From contig NZ_JACJOT010000018.1 of assembly GCF_014695715.1 (NCBI RefSeq), forward strand, positions 372,001 through 436,000: 64,000 nucleotides of DNA, in the 5' to 3' direction. Positions 36,335 to 46,011 of this stretch are shown in pieces. The notes beneath the pieces are model-generated. The model ran no database searches. It saw nothing but the letters and a program-made list of their open reading frames with translations, and had not been told where the DNA came from. Source of the stretch: Microcoleus sp. FACHB-68. GTDB taxonomy: Bacteria > Cyanobacteriota > Cyanobacteriia > Cyanobacteriales > Oscillatoriaceae. Positions within the stretch are counted from its first letter, which is position 1; every line of letters starts with the position of its first letter. The position numbers and the translations under genes were made by a program.

Positions 36335-37384
36335 ATGGATAGGAAATACTCTCGGCGTCAATTTATCGGCTTCAGTTCCGCTGCCTTGGGCAGTAGCTTG
36401 TTTCTCAAAGCTTGCACCAATCCCGCTTCCCAAACAACATCAGCCGGCACAAATAATTTTAAAGTCGCGATTGTTTTACCAGGGAATATTACAGATCGCG
36501 CTTGGAACCAGTCGGGATATGAAGGAATCACCCTAACTAAACAAAAGCTGGGTGCAGAAACGTCTTATGTAGAAAAAGTAGGACAACCGGATCAAGCAGA
36601 GGCGCTGTCAGATTTTGCGCGTCGCGGTTACAATTTGGTCTTCGCGCATGGGGGACAATTTGATGCGGCGGTGCAACAGGTTGCCGGTCAATTTCCTAAC
36701 ACTTTTTTTGTGGCAGTGAATGGTGCGGCAACCGGCAAAAATATTGCCGCTTTGAGAATTAATCATATGCAGGTGAGCTATCTGTGCGGCATCATCGGCG
36801 CTTCTATGACCAAATCTAATCAGCTCGCTTATCTTGCCGGCCAATCCTTTGAAGCCACCACTCAGGAATTGCGCGGTTTTGAATTAGGGGCGCAGTCGGT
36901 GAAACCGAATATCAAAATCAGTTCTAGCTTTACCGGCGACTGGAATGACGTGGCAAAGGCGAAAGAAGCGGCGCTGGCTTTAATTGCGTCGGGTGCGGAT
37001 GTGCTGTATCAGTGGTTCGATGTTGCCTCACCGGCAGTATTGCAAACGGCGGCGGAAAAAGGGGTTTACGCCTTCGGTAATACAACCGATCAGCTGGAAA
37101 TCGCCCCAAAAGCGGTTTTAACCAGTGCATTAAAACGGCTTGATTTAGCCATTGCTTATTTAGCAGAACAGGCAAAAACAGGGCAATTAACTGGGCAAAA
37201 ATACCTAATAGGATTGGAAAAACCAGAAATTGTGAGTTTAGGACGTTTTGGCACAATTGTGCCAGAAGCGATACAGACAAAGGCGCTGACGGCAAAAGCA
37301 GCCATTGCCGGCAACAAAATTCAGTTTGAATCGTGCCAAAATGGAGGTAAGGATACTTGGTGTCTCAAGGAAACGGCAACGTAA
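36335..37384 (+). CDS. BMP-family substrate-binding lipoprotein of a nucleoside ABC importer
   Basis: A 349-aa periplasmic binding protein. The N-terminus MDRKYSRRQFIGFSSAALGSSLFLKAC has a twin-arginine-like RRQF and a lipobox LKAC (lipidation at Cys 27). The mature region has the BMP/Med fold pattern: VAIVLPGNITDRAWNQSGYEG, FAHGGQFDAAVQQVA, FVAVNGAATGKNIAALRINHMQVSYLCG. Family members bind nucleosides (BmpA, PnrA). Downstream genes encode the matching ATPase and two permeases, interrupted by three small genes. Confidence 0.9.
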   Translation: MDRKYSRRQFIGFSSAALGSSLFLKACTNPASQTTSAGTNNFKVAIVLPGNITDRAWNQSGYEGITLTKQKLGAETSYVEKVGQPDQAEALSDFARRGYNLVFAHGGQFDAAVQQVAGQFPNTFFVAVNGAATGKNIAALRINHMQVSYLCGIIGASMTKSNQLAYLAGQSFEATTQELRGFELGAQSVKPNIKISSSFTGDWNDVAKAKEAALALIASGADVLYQWFDVASPAVLQTAAEKGVYAFGNTTDQLEIAPKAVLTSALKRLDLAIAYLAEQAKTGQLTGQKYLIGLEKPEIVSLGRFGTIVPEAIQTKALTAKAAIAGNKIQFESCQNGGKDTWCLKETAT

Positions 37385-37400
37385 AACTCTTCAATAAGTT

Positions 37401-37889
37401 ATGGATTTGGAAAGCGAGCAATCTAAAGATATAAAAATTGTTTCTTTAGAACATGAAGTAGAAATTTTGCGCGAACAACTGGAAAGTCTCAAGCAAGAGC
37501 TACTTGAAGAACATCAGCGTGCTGAGGATTACCGTGAAGAATTAGTTTACACGCAGCTTGAGCTGGAGGAACTTGATCGGGAATTATTAAATTTTGTCAA
37601 TTTAGAAATGTTAGAAGCCGCAGACGCTATAACAAGCGATCCCAACTTAAAAGAGCAAGAGCTAAGCAGCAGTCCGTTAGATTTGCCCTTCAAGTTATAT
37701 AGTCCTGAAGGAGAGCGGGCAAACAAGGATATGAGGCAAGAATTAATGAGCCAACTGAAAAGTGAGCGAACCCGATTAACAAAGCAATTTAGAGAACTCA
37801 GCCAGAAATTTGTAACGTTTAAAACCTTTTCGGGTGAGTTAGTTCAACAAATGAACACTCGTAAGGCAGAAAAAAATGGCCCAAGTTAA
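37401..37889 (+). CDS. Coiled-coil hypothetical protein
   Basis: A 162-aa, highly charged, probably all-helical protein. Residues 10-70 are strong heptad coiled coil (VSLEHEVEILREQLESLKQELLEEHQRAEDYREELVYTQLELEELDREL), and residues 110-160 form a second helical stretch. There is no signal or membrane segment. It sits 16 bp after the BMP gene and 40 bp before the ATPase gene, so it is probably cotranscribed with the importer, but its role is unknown. Confidence 0.7.
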   Translation: MDLESEQSKDIKIVSLEHEVEILREQLESLKQELLEEHQRAEDYREELVYTQLELEELDRELLNFVNLEMLEAADAITSDPNLKEQELSSSPLDLPFKLYSPEGERANKDMRQELMSQLKSERTRLTKQFRELSQKFVTFKTFSGELVQQMNTRKAEKNGPS

Positions 37890-37929
37890 TAAAATTAGGT
37901 TTGATATTTTTAACTTTATGTAAAATAAA

Positions 37930-39438
37930 ATGTTGCATCTGGAGGCAATCACCAAGCGCTTTGGCACATTCGTTGCTAACGACAACATCAGCCTTAATGT
38001 GGCTGCCGGCTCGATCCATGCTCTTTTAGGAGAAAATGGGGCGGGAAAGACAACGTTGATGAATATCCTGTGCGGTTTATACAAACCAGATTCAGGCAAG
38101 ATTTACTTACAAAATAAGCCGATACAAATCCCATCTCCAAGTGCCGCAATTGAGCTAGGGATCGGCATGATTCACCAGCACTTTATGCTAGTGCCGCAAC
38201 TGTCGGTGACGGAAAATATTATCTTAGGAAACGACTTTAGTTTTTGTCTGAATTTGCGTTCCAAACAACAAGAAATCGCTGCATTATCACAAGCTTATGG
38301 CTTAGAAGTTGACCCCAGTGCCAAGGTGGGGGATTTGCCGGTGGGAACTCAGCAACGAGTGGAAATTCTTAAGGTTCTTTACCGCAAGGCGCAATTGCTG
38401 ATTTTGGATGAACCGACGGCGGTACTGACTCCATCGGAAATCAAGTCTTTATTTAAAATTCTGCGACAACTGAAGGCGGAAGGACACACAATTATTTTTA
38501 TCACGCACAAGTTAGACGAGGTGATGAGCCTGTGCGACGATGTAACCGTATTACGACGGGGACAGGTAATTTCTACAACCGCAACGCCAGACATTACCGC
38601 TCAAAAGTTAGCCGAATTAATGGTCGGAAGAGCAGTTACTTTGCAGTTGAATAAATCTCAACCGGCAGCCGGAAAGGTGGTCTTAAATGTTGAGAATTTA
38701 AACGTTAACGATGACAGAGGTTTTACGGCTGTTCAAAATTTGTCATTTCAACTGTGTGCCGGGGAGATTTTAGGAGTTGCCGGCGTGGATGGTAACGGAC
38801 AGCGAGAGTTGGCAGACGCAGTTGCGGGATTAAGAACGGTTACAGCCGGCAAAATTCAACTGTGCGGAGAAGATGTAACGCAGGTGCCGACGCAGCGATG
38901 GCGCAAAAAATTTAAAGTCGGCTATATTCCCGAAGACCGGCAGAAAATGGGTTTGGTTTTGGGATTTAGTATTGCCAAGAATTTAATTTTAAAAACTTTT
39001 AACCGTTTGCCTTTTTGTCGCAACTTTTTTTTGCAACAAGATGCCATCCAAAATCATGCAACGGCGAGTATTCAAAACTTTGATATTCGCGTGTCTCATC
39101 CTGATGTGAAAGCCGGCCAATTATCCGGAGGAAATCAGCAAAAAATCGTGCTGGCGCGAGAACTTGCCGGGGAGCCGGTTTTAATTGTGGCGATGCAACC
39201 GACGCGAGGATTAGATGTAGGCGCAACGGAAGCGGTGCAGCAACGGTTACTAGCTGAACGCGATCGCGGTGCGGCAATTCTTTATATTTCTACAGAGTTA
39301 GAAGAAGTGATGGCAATGAGTGATCGCCTTGCGGTAATCTATGAAGGTGAGTTTGTCGAAATTTTAGACGCAGCAACTGCAACCGTTGAACAGGTGGGAT
39401 TTTTGATGGCGGGGGGTCAACTTCAACAAGCGTGCTGA
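37930..39438 (+). CDS. ABC importer ATPase, nucleoside/sugar type with two NBDs (NupA/BmpB-like)
   Basis: A 502-aa protein with two nucleotide-binding domains in tandem. The first is complete: Walker A GENGAGKTT, signature-like VGTQQRVEILK, Walker B LLILDEPTAVLT and ITHKLDEV. In the second, Walker A is degenerate (GVDGNGQRE), but the signature LSGGNQQKIVLARE and MQPTRGLDVGA are present. This asymmetry is normal for RbsA/NupA-type ATPases. Together with the BMP lipoprotein and the permeases at 40538 and 41792 it completes an importer. Confidence 0.92.
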   Translation: MLHLEAITKRFGTFVANDNISLNVAAGSIHALLGENGAGKTTLMNILCGLYKPDSGKIYLQNKPIQIPSPSAAIELGIGMIHQHFMLVPQLSVTENIILGNDFSFCLNLRSKQQEIAALSQAYGLEVDPSAKVGDLPVGTQQRVEILKVLYRKAQLLILDEPTAVLTPSEIKSLFKILRQLKAEGHTIIFITHKLDEVMSLCDDVTVLRRGQVISTTATPDITAQKLAELMVGRAVTLQLNKSQPAAGKVVLNVENLNVNDDRGFTAVQNLSFQLCAGEILGVAGVDGNGQRELADAVAGLRTVTAGKIQLCGEDVTQVPTQRWRKKFKVGYIPEDRQKMGLVLGFSIAKNLILKTFNRLPFCRNFFLQQDAIQNHATASIQNFDIRVSHPDVKAGQLSGGNQQKIVLARELAGEPVLIVAMQPTRGLDVGATEAVQQRLLAERDRGAAILYISTELEEVMAMSDRLAVIYEGEFVEILDAATATVEQVGFLMAGGQLQQAC

Positions 39439-39690
39439 ACCCAAAAAATCATATTTTACCCTGACGAATATTGCCTTTGCAGAGCCGGCTCAGTATAACT
39501 CTGAATGCTGTGGGTTTTAAATCGAAAAAATCAACCTTGCAGAAAAAGTGATAGGTGACTTTGCAACACGCTACGCGAACACAACCAGTTAAGATTGAGC
39601 GATATTGATTTGCAAAGTAAGTTTTTTAAGCTAGCTAGCTAACAATGAACAACAGCTATCGCGAATCATTGCTGTTGTTGGATATAAATT

Positions 39691-39897
39691 TTAAACGGCT
39701 AATTCAACAAAAGCATCACGACGGAATTGAACAACGCATGAAGTGGCTCGTCGATAACGCATAGCAGTGGAAACGGTCAACGTAATGTTATTTTGGGTTG
39801 ACTGTAGTACCTCTTGCACCGTGCAAGTCTGCCTTCTCTGGTGACAATAGGCGAGGATGCGATCTCCGATCTGAACATCCATTGCTTGAATTTTCAT
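39691..39897 (-). CDS. Small hypothetical protein
   Basis: A 68-aa soluble protein beginning MKIQAMDVQIGDRILAYCHQRRQT and continuing with alternating strand-like residues (TVQEVLQSTQNNITLTVSTAMRYRRA), suggestive of a small beta barrel. AAGGAT lies 8 nt before the ATG. It is on the opposite strand to the importer genes around it and appears to be independent. I do not recognise the family. Confidence 0.6.
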   Translation of the reverse strand: MKIQAMDVQIGDRILAYCHQRRQTCTVQEVLQSTQNNITLTVSTAMRYRRATSCVVQFRRDAFVELAV

Positions 39898-40185
39898 TTT
39901 TATTTATCCTTATTGTTTTGGATCGGCTAGCTGTATTGAGCGCGGATGCCGTTGATCCGCACAGCGCGATTGAGCCACTATTATTGCCGATGCTGCCGTG
40001 ATTCGCTGTCACTTTGATAACTCTTTGCGCTGGGGCCGGCAAAATCCAGTCCTGCATCTTACTTACCCGACCGCTTTAGAGTATTTCCATAACATAACAC
40101 GAAAAGGCGGGATTATAACAAAACCCCTATTTTATAGTCAAGGTGATTTATACTGAAAATAGGATTTACTTATCGGGTTTTTACA

Positions 40186-40389
40186 ATGACAGCTCTATTA
40201 ACCAATCAAATTGAAGGGCTGACTAACCCGGAAACAGAGGTGAGCAAAGGGGATGAAGCGAAAACCCTTGATCAGTCTATGACAATGACTCGTATTTGCC
40301 CTTGCTGCTCAAACACTTTAGTTCGTCAGATGCGATCGGCAGAACTTTACTGGTTTTGCAGCCACTGTCGCGAAGAAATGCCGGTTTAG
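40186..40389 (+). CDS. Small zinc-ribbon-like protein
   Basis: A 67-aa protein whose C-terminal half has two Cys pairs, ICPCCSNTL and FCSHCREEM, as in a compact zinc ribbon. The N-terminal half is polar and probably disordered. It lies between the ATPase and permease genes but with 148 bp on its 3' side, so it need not belong to the importer. No function is known to me. Confidence 0.65.
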   Translation: MTALLTNQIEGLTNPETEVSKGDEAKTLDQSMTMTRICPCCSNTLVRQMRSAELYWFCSHCREEMPV

Positions 40390-40537
40390 AAATCATTGCG
40401 TTAACTGAATTAAAGGTTAAGGGCAATTGAAGTCTAAACTAACAAACACTTCTAATTTTGTTTGCAACGGCATCTAAACCTTTTGCTCCCCATACAGATA
40501 AAGGTAATATGAGCGAACCTGATTTCAGGGCAAAATT

Positions 40538-41596
40538 ATGAAATTCGCTCCTATTCCTCCTATCTTCTTGCCACTTCTGTCGCCGGTTGTGGCGATCATC
40601 GCAGCGCTGCTAGTGGGTGCCGGCTTGATCGTTTTAGCCGGCGCAAATCCAGTCACAGCTTATAGCGCCCTATTTCAAGAATCCCTGACAACTTACTTTG
40701 GATTTGGCAACACCCTCACCAAATGGGCACCGCTACTCTTAACCAGTTTAGGCGTGTTGCTAGCATTGCGGGGAGGACAGCTCAATATTGGCGGCGAAGG
40801 ACAGATTTATCTGGGCGGTTTGGGAAGTGCGATCGCAGGATTGTACCTGCAAGGATTGCCGGCTTTTATTCATATCCCTTTAGCGCTGCTAGCCGGATTT
40901 TTGCTAGGGGGATTGTGGGGTTTTATTCCCGGCTACCTCAAAGCAGTACGCGGCGTGAATGAAGTGATTACAACACTGCTGCTCAATTATATTGCATTAA
41001 ACTTTATTGGATATCTTGTACAAGGGCCGCTGATGGAAAAAGGAGCACCCAGCCCTTACACCGCCCCCATTGCAAAATCTGCCCAACTGCCGATTATTTT
41101 GCCCGGTAGTTTAGCCCACGCCGGCATCTTAATTGGGTTAATCGCAGCCATAATTTTATGGTTGATTTTGCAAAGATCACCCCTCGGTTATCAAATTACA
41201 GCCGTGGGATTCAACCCTGTTGCCGCGCAATATGCCGGCATTTCTGTGAAACGCACAATCACACTCGTCATGGCATTAGCCGGCGGTTTAGCCGGGTTAG
41301 CCGGCGCGGGAGAAGTAATGGGGGTAAAATACCGGCTTTTCGCTCAGTTTTCCGGCGGTTATGGCTTTGACGCGATTGCAATTGCCTTTTTAAGTCGCGG
41401 GAATATTGCCGGTGTAGTGCTTGCCTCCCTATTTTTTGCAGCACTTCGCAGTGGCGCAAACGTCATGCAGCGCAGCGCCGGAGTGCCGGTGACGGTGGTT
41501 TATGCGATTCAGGGATTAACAATTCTGTTCATTGCCATCAGTTTCGCCCTAGAGTTAAAGATTGGAATAAAACAACCGCAGATTAACGCAGATTAA
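40538..41596 (+). CDS. ABC importer permease (NupB/BmpC-like)
   Basis: A 352-aa membrane protein with about ten hydrophobic segments. The motif LLNYIALNFIGYLV and the segments LLALRGGQLNIGGEGQIYLGGLGSA and AVRGVNEVITTLLLNY are typical of BPD_transp_2 permeases of nucleoside importers. The cytoplasmic loop GFNPVAAQYAGISVKRTI would contact the ATPase. It is followed by a repeat-rich 195-bp gap and the second permease. Confidence 0.9.
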   Translation: MKFAPIPPIFLPLLSPVVAIIAALLVGAGLIVLAGANPVTAYSALFQESLTTYFGFGNTLTKWAPLLLTSLGVLLALRGGQLNIGGEGQIYLGGLGSAIAGLYLQGLPAFIHIPLALLAGFLLGGLWGFIPGYLKAVRGVNEVITTLLLNYIALNFIGYLVQGPLMEKGAPSPYTAPIAKSAQLPIILPGSLAHAGILIGLIAAIILWLILQRSPLGYQITAVGFNPVAAQYAGISVKRTITLVMALAGGLAGLAGAGEVMGVKYRLFAQFSGGYGFDAIAIAFLSRGNIAGVVLASLFFAALRSGANVMQRSAGVPVTVVYAIQGLTILFIAISFALELKIGIKQPQINAD

Positions 41597-41650
41597 CGCA
41601 GATAATAATTGCATCAATCTGTGTTGCTTTGTGTGGATCTGTGGTTAAAA

Positions 41651-41781
41651 AATCCCAAACTCAACGCAAATAATCATCCGCGCACATCTGCGTTTATCTG
41701 CGTGCATCTGCGGTTAAAAAATCCGAAAAAATCCCAAACTCAACGCAAATAATCATCCCCGCACATCTGCGTTTATCTGCG
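41651..41781. repeat. Two 52-bp direct repeats in the permease-permease gap
   Basis: Copies at 41651-41702 and 41730-41781 differ at one base (cgcg/cccg). Both end in stretches of the acgcagat/atctgcg type, and more units of this kind (gattaacgcagat, gtgtggatctgtgg) surround them. The sequence is of a dispersed intergenic type. Confidence 0.85.
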
Positions 41782-41791
41782 GTTAAAAATA

Positions 41792-42736
41792 ATGATTAAA
41801 ACCAACGCCAACTTAATCTTTTTATCCGATTACTTAGTTGCAAGCTTGCGCCTATCCGTCCCCTTAGCATTCGCCGCCTTGGGAGGACTTTTTTCAGAAC
41901 GTTCTGGAGTCATCAATATTGCGCTAGAAGGAATGCTGTTAACCGGCGCTTTTGCCAGTGCAGCGGCAGCTTTTTATACAGGTAATGTCTGGGCAGGAAT
42001 TCTGGCAGCATTTGTTGCCGCCGGCATGATAGGTTTACTCCATGCCTATCTGTGCGTAACACTCCGGGTCAATCAATTAGTCTCAGGATTAGCAATTAAT
42101 TTAGCGGCAGCCGGCTTAACTGCTTTCTTAGCAAGAATTGTATTTAGTGGTGGCAGCAATCAGCAACTCCCTGGAATAGGATTAATCGGGATTGCCGGTT
42201 TAAAAAACCTACCTATTTTTGGGTCTTTACTCTTTAATCAAGATCCGCTTGTCTACTTTTTATTTCTTCTGGTTCCTATCAGTACCTATATTTTATTTCA
42301 CACCAGCCTTGGTTTATCCCTGAGAGCAGTTGGAGAGTATCCCCGCGCTGCGGATACAGCCGGTGTTCCTGTCACACTTATTCGTTATCTCAGTGTGATC
42401 ATTAGCGGCTGTATGTCGGGTTTAGGAGGTGCTTATTTAACGTTGGTTCATGTCAGATTCTTTGCGGAAGATATGAGTGCCGGCAAAGGTTTTATCGCGC
42501 TAGCTGCACTAATTTTTGGCAGATGGCATCCCGTTAGCACTATCTTTGCTTGCTTGTTATTCGGTGCAACAGAAGCGTTGCAATTGCGAATTCAAGCTTT
42601 TAATCTCAACATTCCCTATCAATTTTTGGTAATGCTGCCTTATTGTGTCGCACTTCTAGCGTTAGTCGGATTAGCCGGCAAATCAACGCCCCCCGCCGCC
42701 CTCGGCATTCCCTACATTAAAGAAAGCCGCGACTAA
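41792..42736 (+). CDS. ABC importer permease (NupC/BmpD-like)
   Basis: A 314-aa permease with about nine hydrophobic segments. The N-terminal FAALGGLFSERSGVINIALEGMLLTGAF is the classic start of the second permease of nucleoside importers, and AVGEYPRAADTAGVPVTLIRYLSVI forms the coupling loop. It completes the set with 36335, 37930 and 40538. The start codon lies 11 bp after the repeat pair. Confidence 0.92.
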   Translation: MIKTNANLIFLSDYLVASLRLSVPLAFAALGGLFSERSGVINIALEGMLLTGAFASAAAAFYTGNVWAGILAAFVAAGMIGLLHAYLCVTLRVNQLVSGLAINLAAAGLTAFLARIVFSGGSNQQLPGIGLIGIAGLKNLPIFGSLLFNQDPLVYFLFLLVPISTYILFHTSLGLSLRAVGEYPRAADTAGVPVTLIRYLSVIISGCMSGLGGAYLTLVHVRFFAEDMSAGKGFIALAALIFGRWHPVSTIFACLLFGATEALQLRIQAFNLNIPYQFLVMLPYCVALLALVGLAGKSTPPAALGIPYIKESRD

Positions 42737-42780
42737 TAATTGTCTGTATTCCCAACAAAAATCCCCAAACTTTCCCCTCG

Positions 42781-42822
42781 CCCCATGCCCCATGCCCCAT
42801 GCCCCATGCCCCATGCCCCATC
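42781..42822. repeat. Tandem CCCCATG heptamers
   Basis: Six units of ccccatg, the complement of the ggggcat unit at 8053 and 21764. It separates the permease gene from the dxs leader. Confidence 0.85.
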
Positions 42823-42834
42823 TCCAAGGATCGA

Positions 42835-42865
42835 TTGATGAAGATGTCCACCAAGCTCATATACT
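42835..42865 (+). promoter_or_regulatory. Possible dxs promoter
   Basis: TTGATG (42835-42840) and TATACT (42860-42865), spaced by 19 nt, lie about 170 nt before dxs. The spacing is slightly long and the call is weak. No riboswitch was recognised in the leader. Confidence 0.3.
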
Positions 42866-43031
42866 ATCCTGATAGATCGAGTGGGACTGATTTAATCTAG
42901 ATTTCGGAGCCACCAACCCGACCTCAACCGCTGCCGGCATTGGTACGGGATACAAGTGTGGGGCGAACTGATTAAAGTCGCTCCTGCTTGTTCGACTGGC
43001 AGTAAGCACGATCACCTAGCGAGTAATAGAT

Positions 43032-44939
43032 ATGCATCTAAGCGAACTGACTCACCCGAACCAGTTGCACGGTTTATCAATCCATCAACTTGAGCAAATT
43101 GCTCGTCAAATTAGGGAAAAGCATCTGCAAACCGTTGCCGCCAGTGGGGGACACCTTGGCCCTGGTTTGGGCGTCGTGGAACTGACTTTAGCGCTTTACC
43201 AAACATTAGACCTTGATCGCGATAAAGTCATTTGGGATGTTGGCCACCAAGCCTATCCCCACAAATTGATCACAGGTCGTTATAACCACTTCCACACGCT
43301 ACGGCAAAAAGATGGGATTGCCGGCTATCTCAAGCGCTGTGAGAGCAAATTTGACCATTTTGGTGCCGGCCACGCTTCCACCAGCATCTCAGCCGGCTTA
43401 GGCATGGCTTTAGCGCGGGATCTTAAGGGCGAAAACTTCAAAGTGGTTTCCGTGATCGGGGATGGGGCGCTAACTGGCGGCATGGCACTCGAAGCGATTA
43501 ATCATGCCGGTCATTTGCCGAAAACGAACCTGCTGGTTGTCCTCAACGACAACGAGATGTCCATCTCGCCCAACGTTGGCGCAATTCCCCGCTACCTCAA
43601 CAAGATGCGCCTTTCGCCGCCGATGCAGTTCCTCACCGATAACTTAGAGGAACAGTTCAAGCATATTCCTTTTGTCGGTGAGACATTCTCCCCGGAAATG
43701 GAACGGCTGAAGGAAGGGATGAAGCGCTTAGCTGTGCCCAAAGTGGGCGCTGTGTTTGAGGAACTCGGCTTTACCTACATGGGTCCCGTGGATGGCCATA
43801 ACCTGGAGGAACTGATCGCCACCTTCAAACAGGCGCACAAAATACCAGGGCCGGTTTTGCTTCATGTGGCGACGATGAAAGGGAAAGGGTATGCGATCGC
43901 AGAAAAAGACCAAGTCGGGTATCACGCCCAAAATCCCTTTAATCTGGCAACCGGCAAGGCAATTCCCTCTAGCAAGCCCAAACCCCCCAGCTACTCCAAA
44001 GTATTCGCCCACACCCTGATTAAAATCGCCGAAGACAATCCTAAAGTCGTTGGCATCACCGCAGCAATGGCCACCGGCACAGGCTTAGATAAGCTACAAG
44101 CTAAGTTGCCGAAGCAATATGTCGATGTAGGCATTGCCGAACAGCACGCCGTTACCCTGGCTGCCGGTATGGCGTGTGAGGGAATGCGTCCAGTTGTGGC
44201 GATTTATTCTACCTTCGCGCAACGCGCTTACGACCAAGTTATCCATGATATTTGTATTCAAAACCTGCCGGTGTTCTTCTGCTTAGATCGCGCCGGCATT
44301 GTGGGTGCAGATGGCCCAACTCACCAAGGGATGTACGATATTGCCTCTCTGCGCTGCCTTCCCAATATGGTGCTAATGGCACCCAAGGATGAAGCGGAAT
44401 TGCAGCGAATGGTGGCCACCGGCATTAATTACACTGCCGGCCCGATTACCATGCGCTACCCGCGTGGCAATGGCTACGGTGTGCCGCTGTTGGAAGAAGG
44501 TTGGGAGGATCTGCCCATCGGTAAGGGGGAACTGCTGCGTCATGGCGACGATGTGCTGCTAATCGGCTATGGCTCAATGGTACAGCCGGCGATGCAGGTC
44601 GCTGAAATTCTCAGCGAGCATGGGATTGAAGCAACGGTAATTAATGCGCGTTTTGTCAAGCCTTTGGATACGGAATTAATTGCACCGTTGGCGAAGCAAA
44701 TTGGGCGGGTTGTCACGTTAGAAGAAGGCTGCACGATGAGCGGTTTTGGTTCAGCGGTGATGGAAGCGCTGATGGATCTGAATGTCGTGGTGCCGGTGAT
44801 GCGAATTGGTGTTCCCGATATTTTAGTCGAGCACGCAACTGCTGAACAATCGATGGCAGAGTTGGGTTTAACACCTCCTCAAATTGCCGAACGAGTGCGG
44901 ATGTCTCTCAGTCCTCAGCTTTCTGCGGTTAGCAGTTAA
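43032..44939 (+). CDS. dxs: 1-deoxy-D-xylulose-5-phosphate synthase
   Basis: A 635-aa thiamine-diphosphate enzyme that condenses pyruvate and glyceraldehyde-3-phosphate, the first step of the MEP isoprenoid pathway and so the source of carotenoid precursors for pds-crtB. Motifs: [15 protein letters not shown], the ThDP/Mg motif [19 protein letters not shown]...[10 protein letters not shown], and in the second half [15 protein letters not shown] and [15 protein letters not shown]. The length and both domains are complete. The last few residues ([11 protein letters not shown]) are encoded by STRR-like sequence. A strong terminator follows 42 nt after the stop. Confidence 0.97.
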   Translation: MHLSELTHPNQLHGLSIHQLEQIARQIREKHLQTVAASGGHLGPGLGVVELTLALYQTLDLDRDKVIWDVGHQAYPHKLITGRYNHFHTLRQKDGIAGYLKRCESKFDHFGAGHASTSISAGLGMALARDLKGENFKVVSVIGDGALTGGMALEAINHAGHLPKTNLLVVLNDNEMSISPNVGAIPRYLNKMRLSPPMQFLTDNLEEQFKHIPFVGETFSPEMERLKEGMKRLAVPKVGAVFEELGFTYMGPVDGHNLEELIATFKQAHKIPGPVLLHVATMKGKGYAIAEKDQVGYHAQNPFNLATGKAIPSSKPKPPSYSKVFAHTLIKIAEDNPKVVGITAAMATGTGLDKLQAKLPKQYVDVGIAEQHAVTLAAGMACEGMRPVVAIYSTFAQRAYDQVIHDICIQNLPVFFCLDRAGIVGADGPTHQGMYDIASLRCLPNMVLMAPKDEAELQRMVATGINYTAGPITMRYPRGNGYGVPLLEEGWEDLPIGKGELLRHGDDVLLIGYGSMVQPAMQVAEILSEHGIEATVINARFVKPLDTELIAPLAKQIGRVVTLEEGCTMSGFGSAVMEALMDLNVVVPVMRIGVPDILVEHATAEQSMAELGLTPPQIAERVRMSLSPQLSAVSS

Positions 44940-44981
44940 GAAAATCCTTTAACGCAAAATAACGCAGGCGTTAAAAACCTA

Positions 44982-45010
44982 GGGTGGGCCGTTCCCACCC
45001 TTTAATTTTT
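44982..45010 (+). terminator. Intrinsic terminator of dxs
   Basis: gggtggg-ccgtt-cccaccc is a perfect 7-bp GC stem followed by tttaattttt. Confidence 0.85.
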
Positions 45011-45203
45011 CGAGCCATTTATGATGTAGTTTCAAATGCTTGTAAATAGCGAAACTTTAATGTTATTCAACCTTGCGCGAAAGTGCAGGAAAAATGGTTA
45101 AATTTCAGTTTTTTCAACGCTTAAAAAAGCCCTTTTGCTGAATTTATCAGACATCAGCGATAATAAGAAAACAGAGACGTTGAGGAAAGAAGGAGAACTA
45201 CCC

Positions 45204-45521
45204 ATGACTGAAACCGAGCAGATCCGCACACTACGCCGAGGAAGATTATTTCCCAAAATTCAGTGGTCAGAAGAAAAGAAAGCTCAGTGGAAAGCTGAAC
45301 AGAAGGCATTTTACCAGCGCTGCCAAGTAATTTTAGAGCGAGTTAAACCTGAGTTGCTTAAAACTCATTACAATTGGTATATCGCAGTTGAGCCTGACAG
45401 TGGGGACTATTTCGTTCATCGGGATATAGAAGTGGCTACCCAGATGTCGCGTCAGCAGCACCCAGATGCCATCCCGTTCTTATTCAGGATTAATGAGACG
45501 GGAGTTTGTGGCACCCTATGA
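45204..45521 (+). CDS. Small hypothetical protein coupled to a retropepsin-like protease (DUF5678-like)
   Basis: A 105-aa protein. The N-terminal half is helical and basic (IQWSEEKKAQWKAEQKAFYQRCQVIL); the C-terminal half, YNWYIAVEPDSGDYFVHRDIEVATQMSRQQHPDAIPFLFRI, resembles DUF5678. AAGGAGA lies 7 nt before the ATG at 45204; an upstream in-frame codon at 45135 is not supported. Its stop overlaps the next start as ATGA, so the two are translationally coupled. The pair may act together, but the mode is unknown. Confidence 0.72.
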   Translation: MTETEQIRTLRRGRLFPKIQWSEEKKAQWKAEQKAFYQRCQVILERVKPELLKTHYNWYIAVEPDSGDYFVHRDIEVATQMSRQQHPDAIPFLFRINETGVCGTL

Positions 45522-45895
45522 TTCAAGGCAAACTTGGCGATAATGATGAGCTATTTTTTGAAATTGATTTGATTGCTGATAACGGATTAGAACTGCCAGT
45601 TGATGCCATGCTGGATACTGGGTTTTCAGGTTGGCTAGCACTTGATATTCAGGATATAGAGGGGTTGGATTGGGTTTATATTCGCAAAGAAGCAATGCGG
45701 ATGGCTAAGGCAGGGGTTTCAGAGTTTAATCTTTATGCGGGAAAAGTACGGATAGAGGGACAGGAGTTTGATATTCCTGTCCATGCCGGCGAGGAAGTAC
45801 CAGAAATTTTAATCGGTCGTCAGTGGTTAAAAACTCGCCGCTTAGTTGCAGATATGCCGGCTGGAGTGCTGACATTAGAAACTGTTAATTCGTGA
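45518..45895 (+). CDS. Clan AA (retropepsin-like) aspartic protease
   Basis: A 125-aa protein with the catalytic triad DTG in VDAMLDTGFSGWLALD (near residue 36) and the typical second element EILIGRQWLKTRRLVADMPAG toward the end. Single-domain enzymes of this kind must dimerise to form an active site. The ATG at 45518 overlaps the previous stop (ATGA); a TTG at 45506 would add four residues. Small retropepsin-like genes with a short upstream partner are common in cyanobacteria; their targets are not known. Confidence 0.8.
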   Translation: MIQGKLGDNDELFFEIDLIADNGLELPVDAMLDTGFSGWLALDIQDIEGLDWVYIRKEAMRMAKAGVSEFNLYAGKVRIEGQEFDIPVHAGEEVPEILIGRQWLKTRRLVADMPAGVLTLETVNS

Positions 45896-46011
45896 AATTT
45901 TATTAATTGAAAAAATAGCTGCCGGCATTAAAAACAAGCATTTAAGGTTGCGCCCGGTTAACAAATTCAGCTTTTATTTAGACTTGTTTTAGATCAGCCG
46001 GCATTGTTAAT

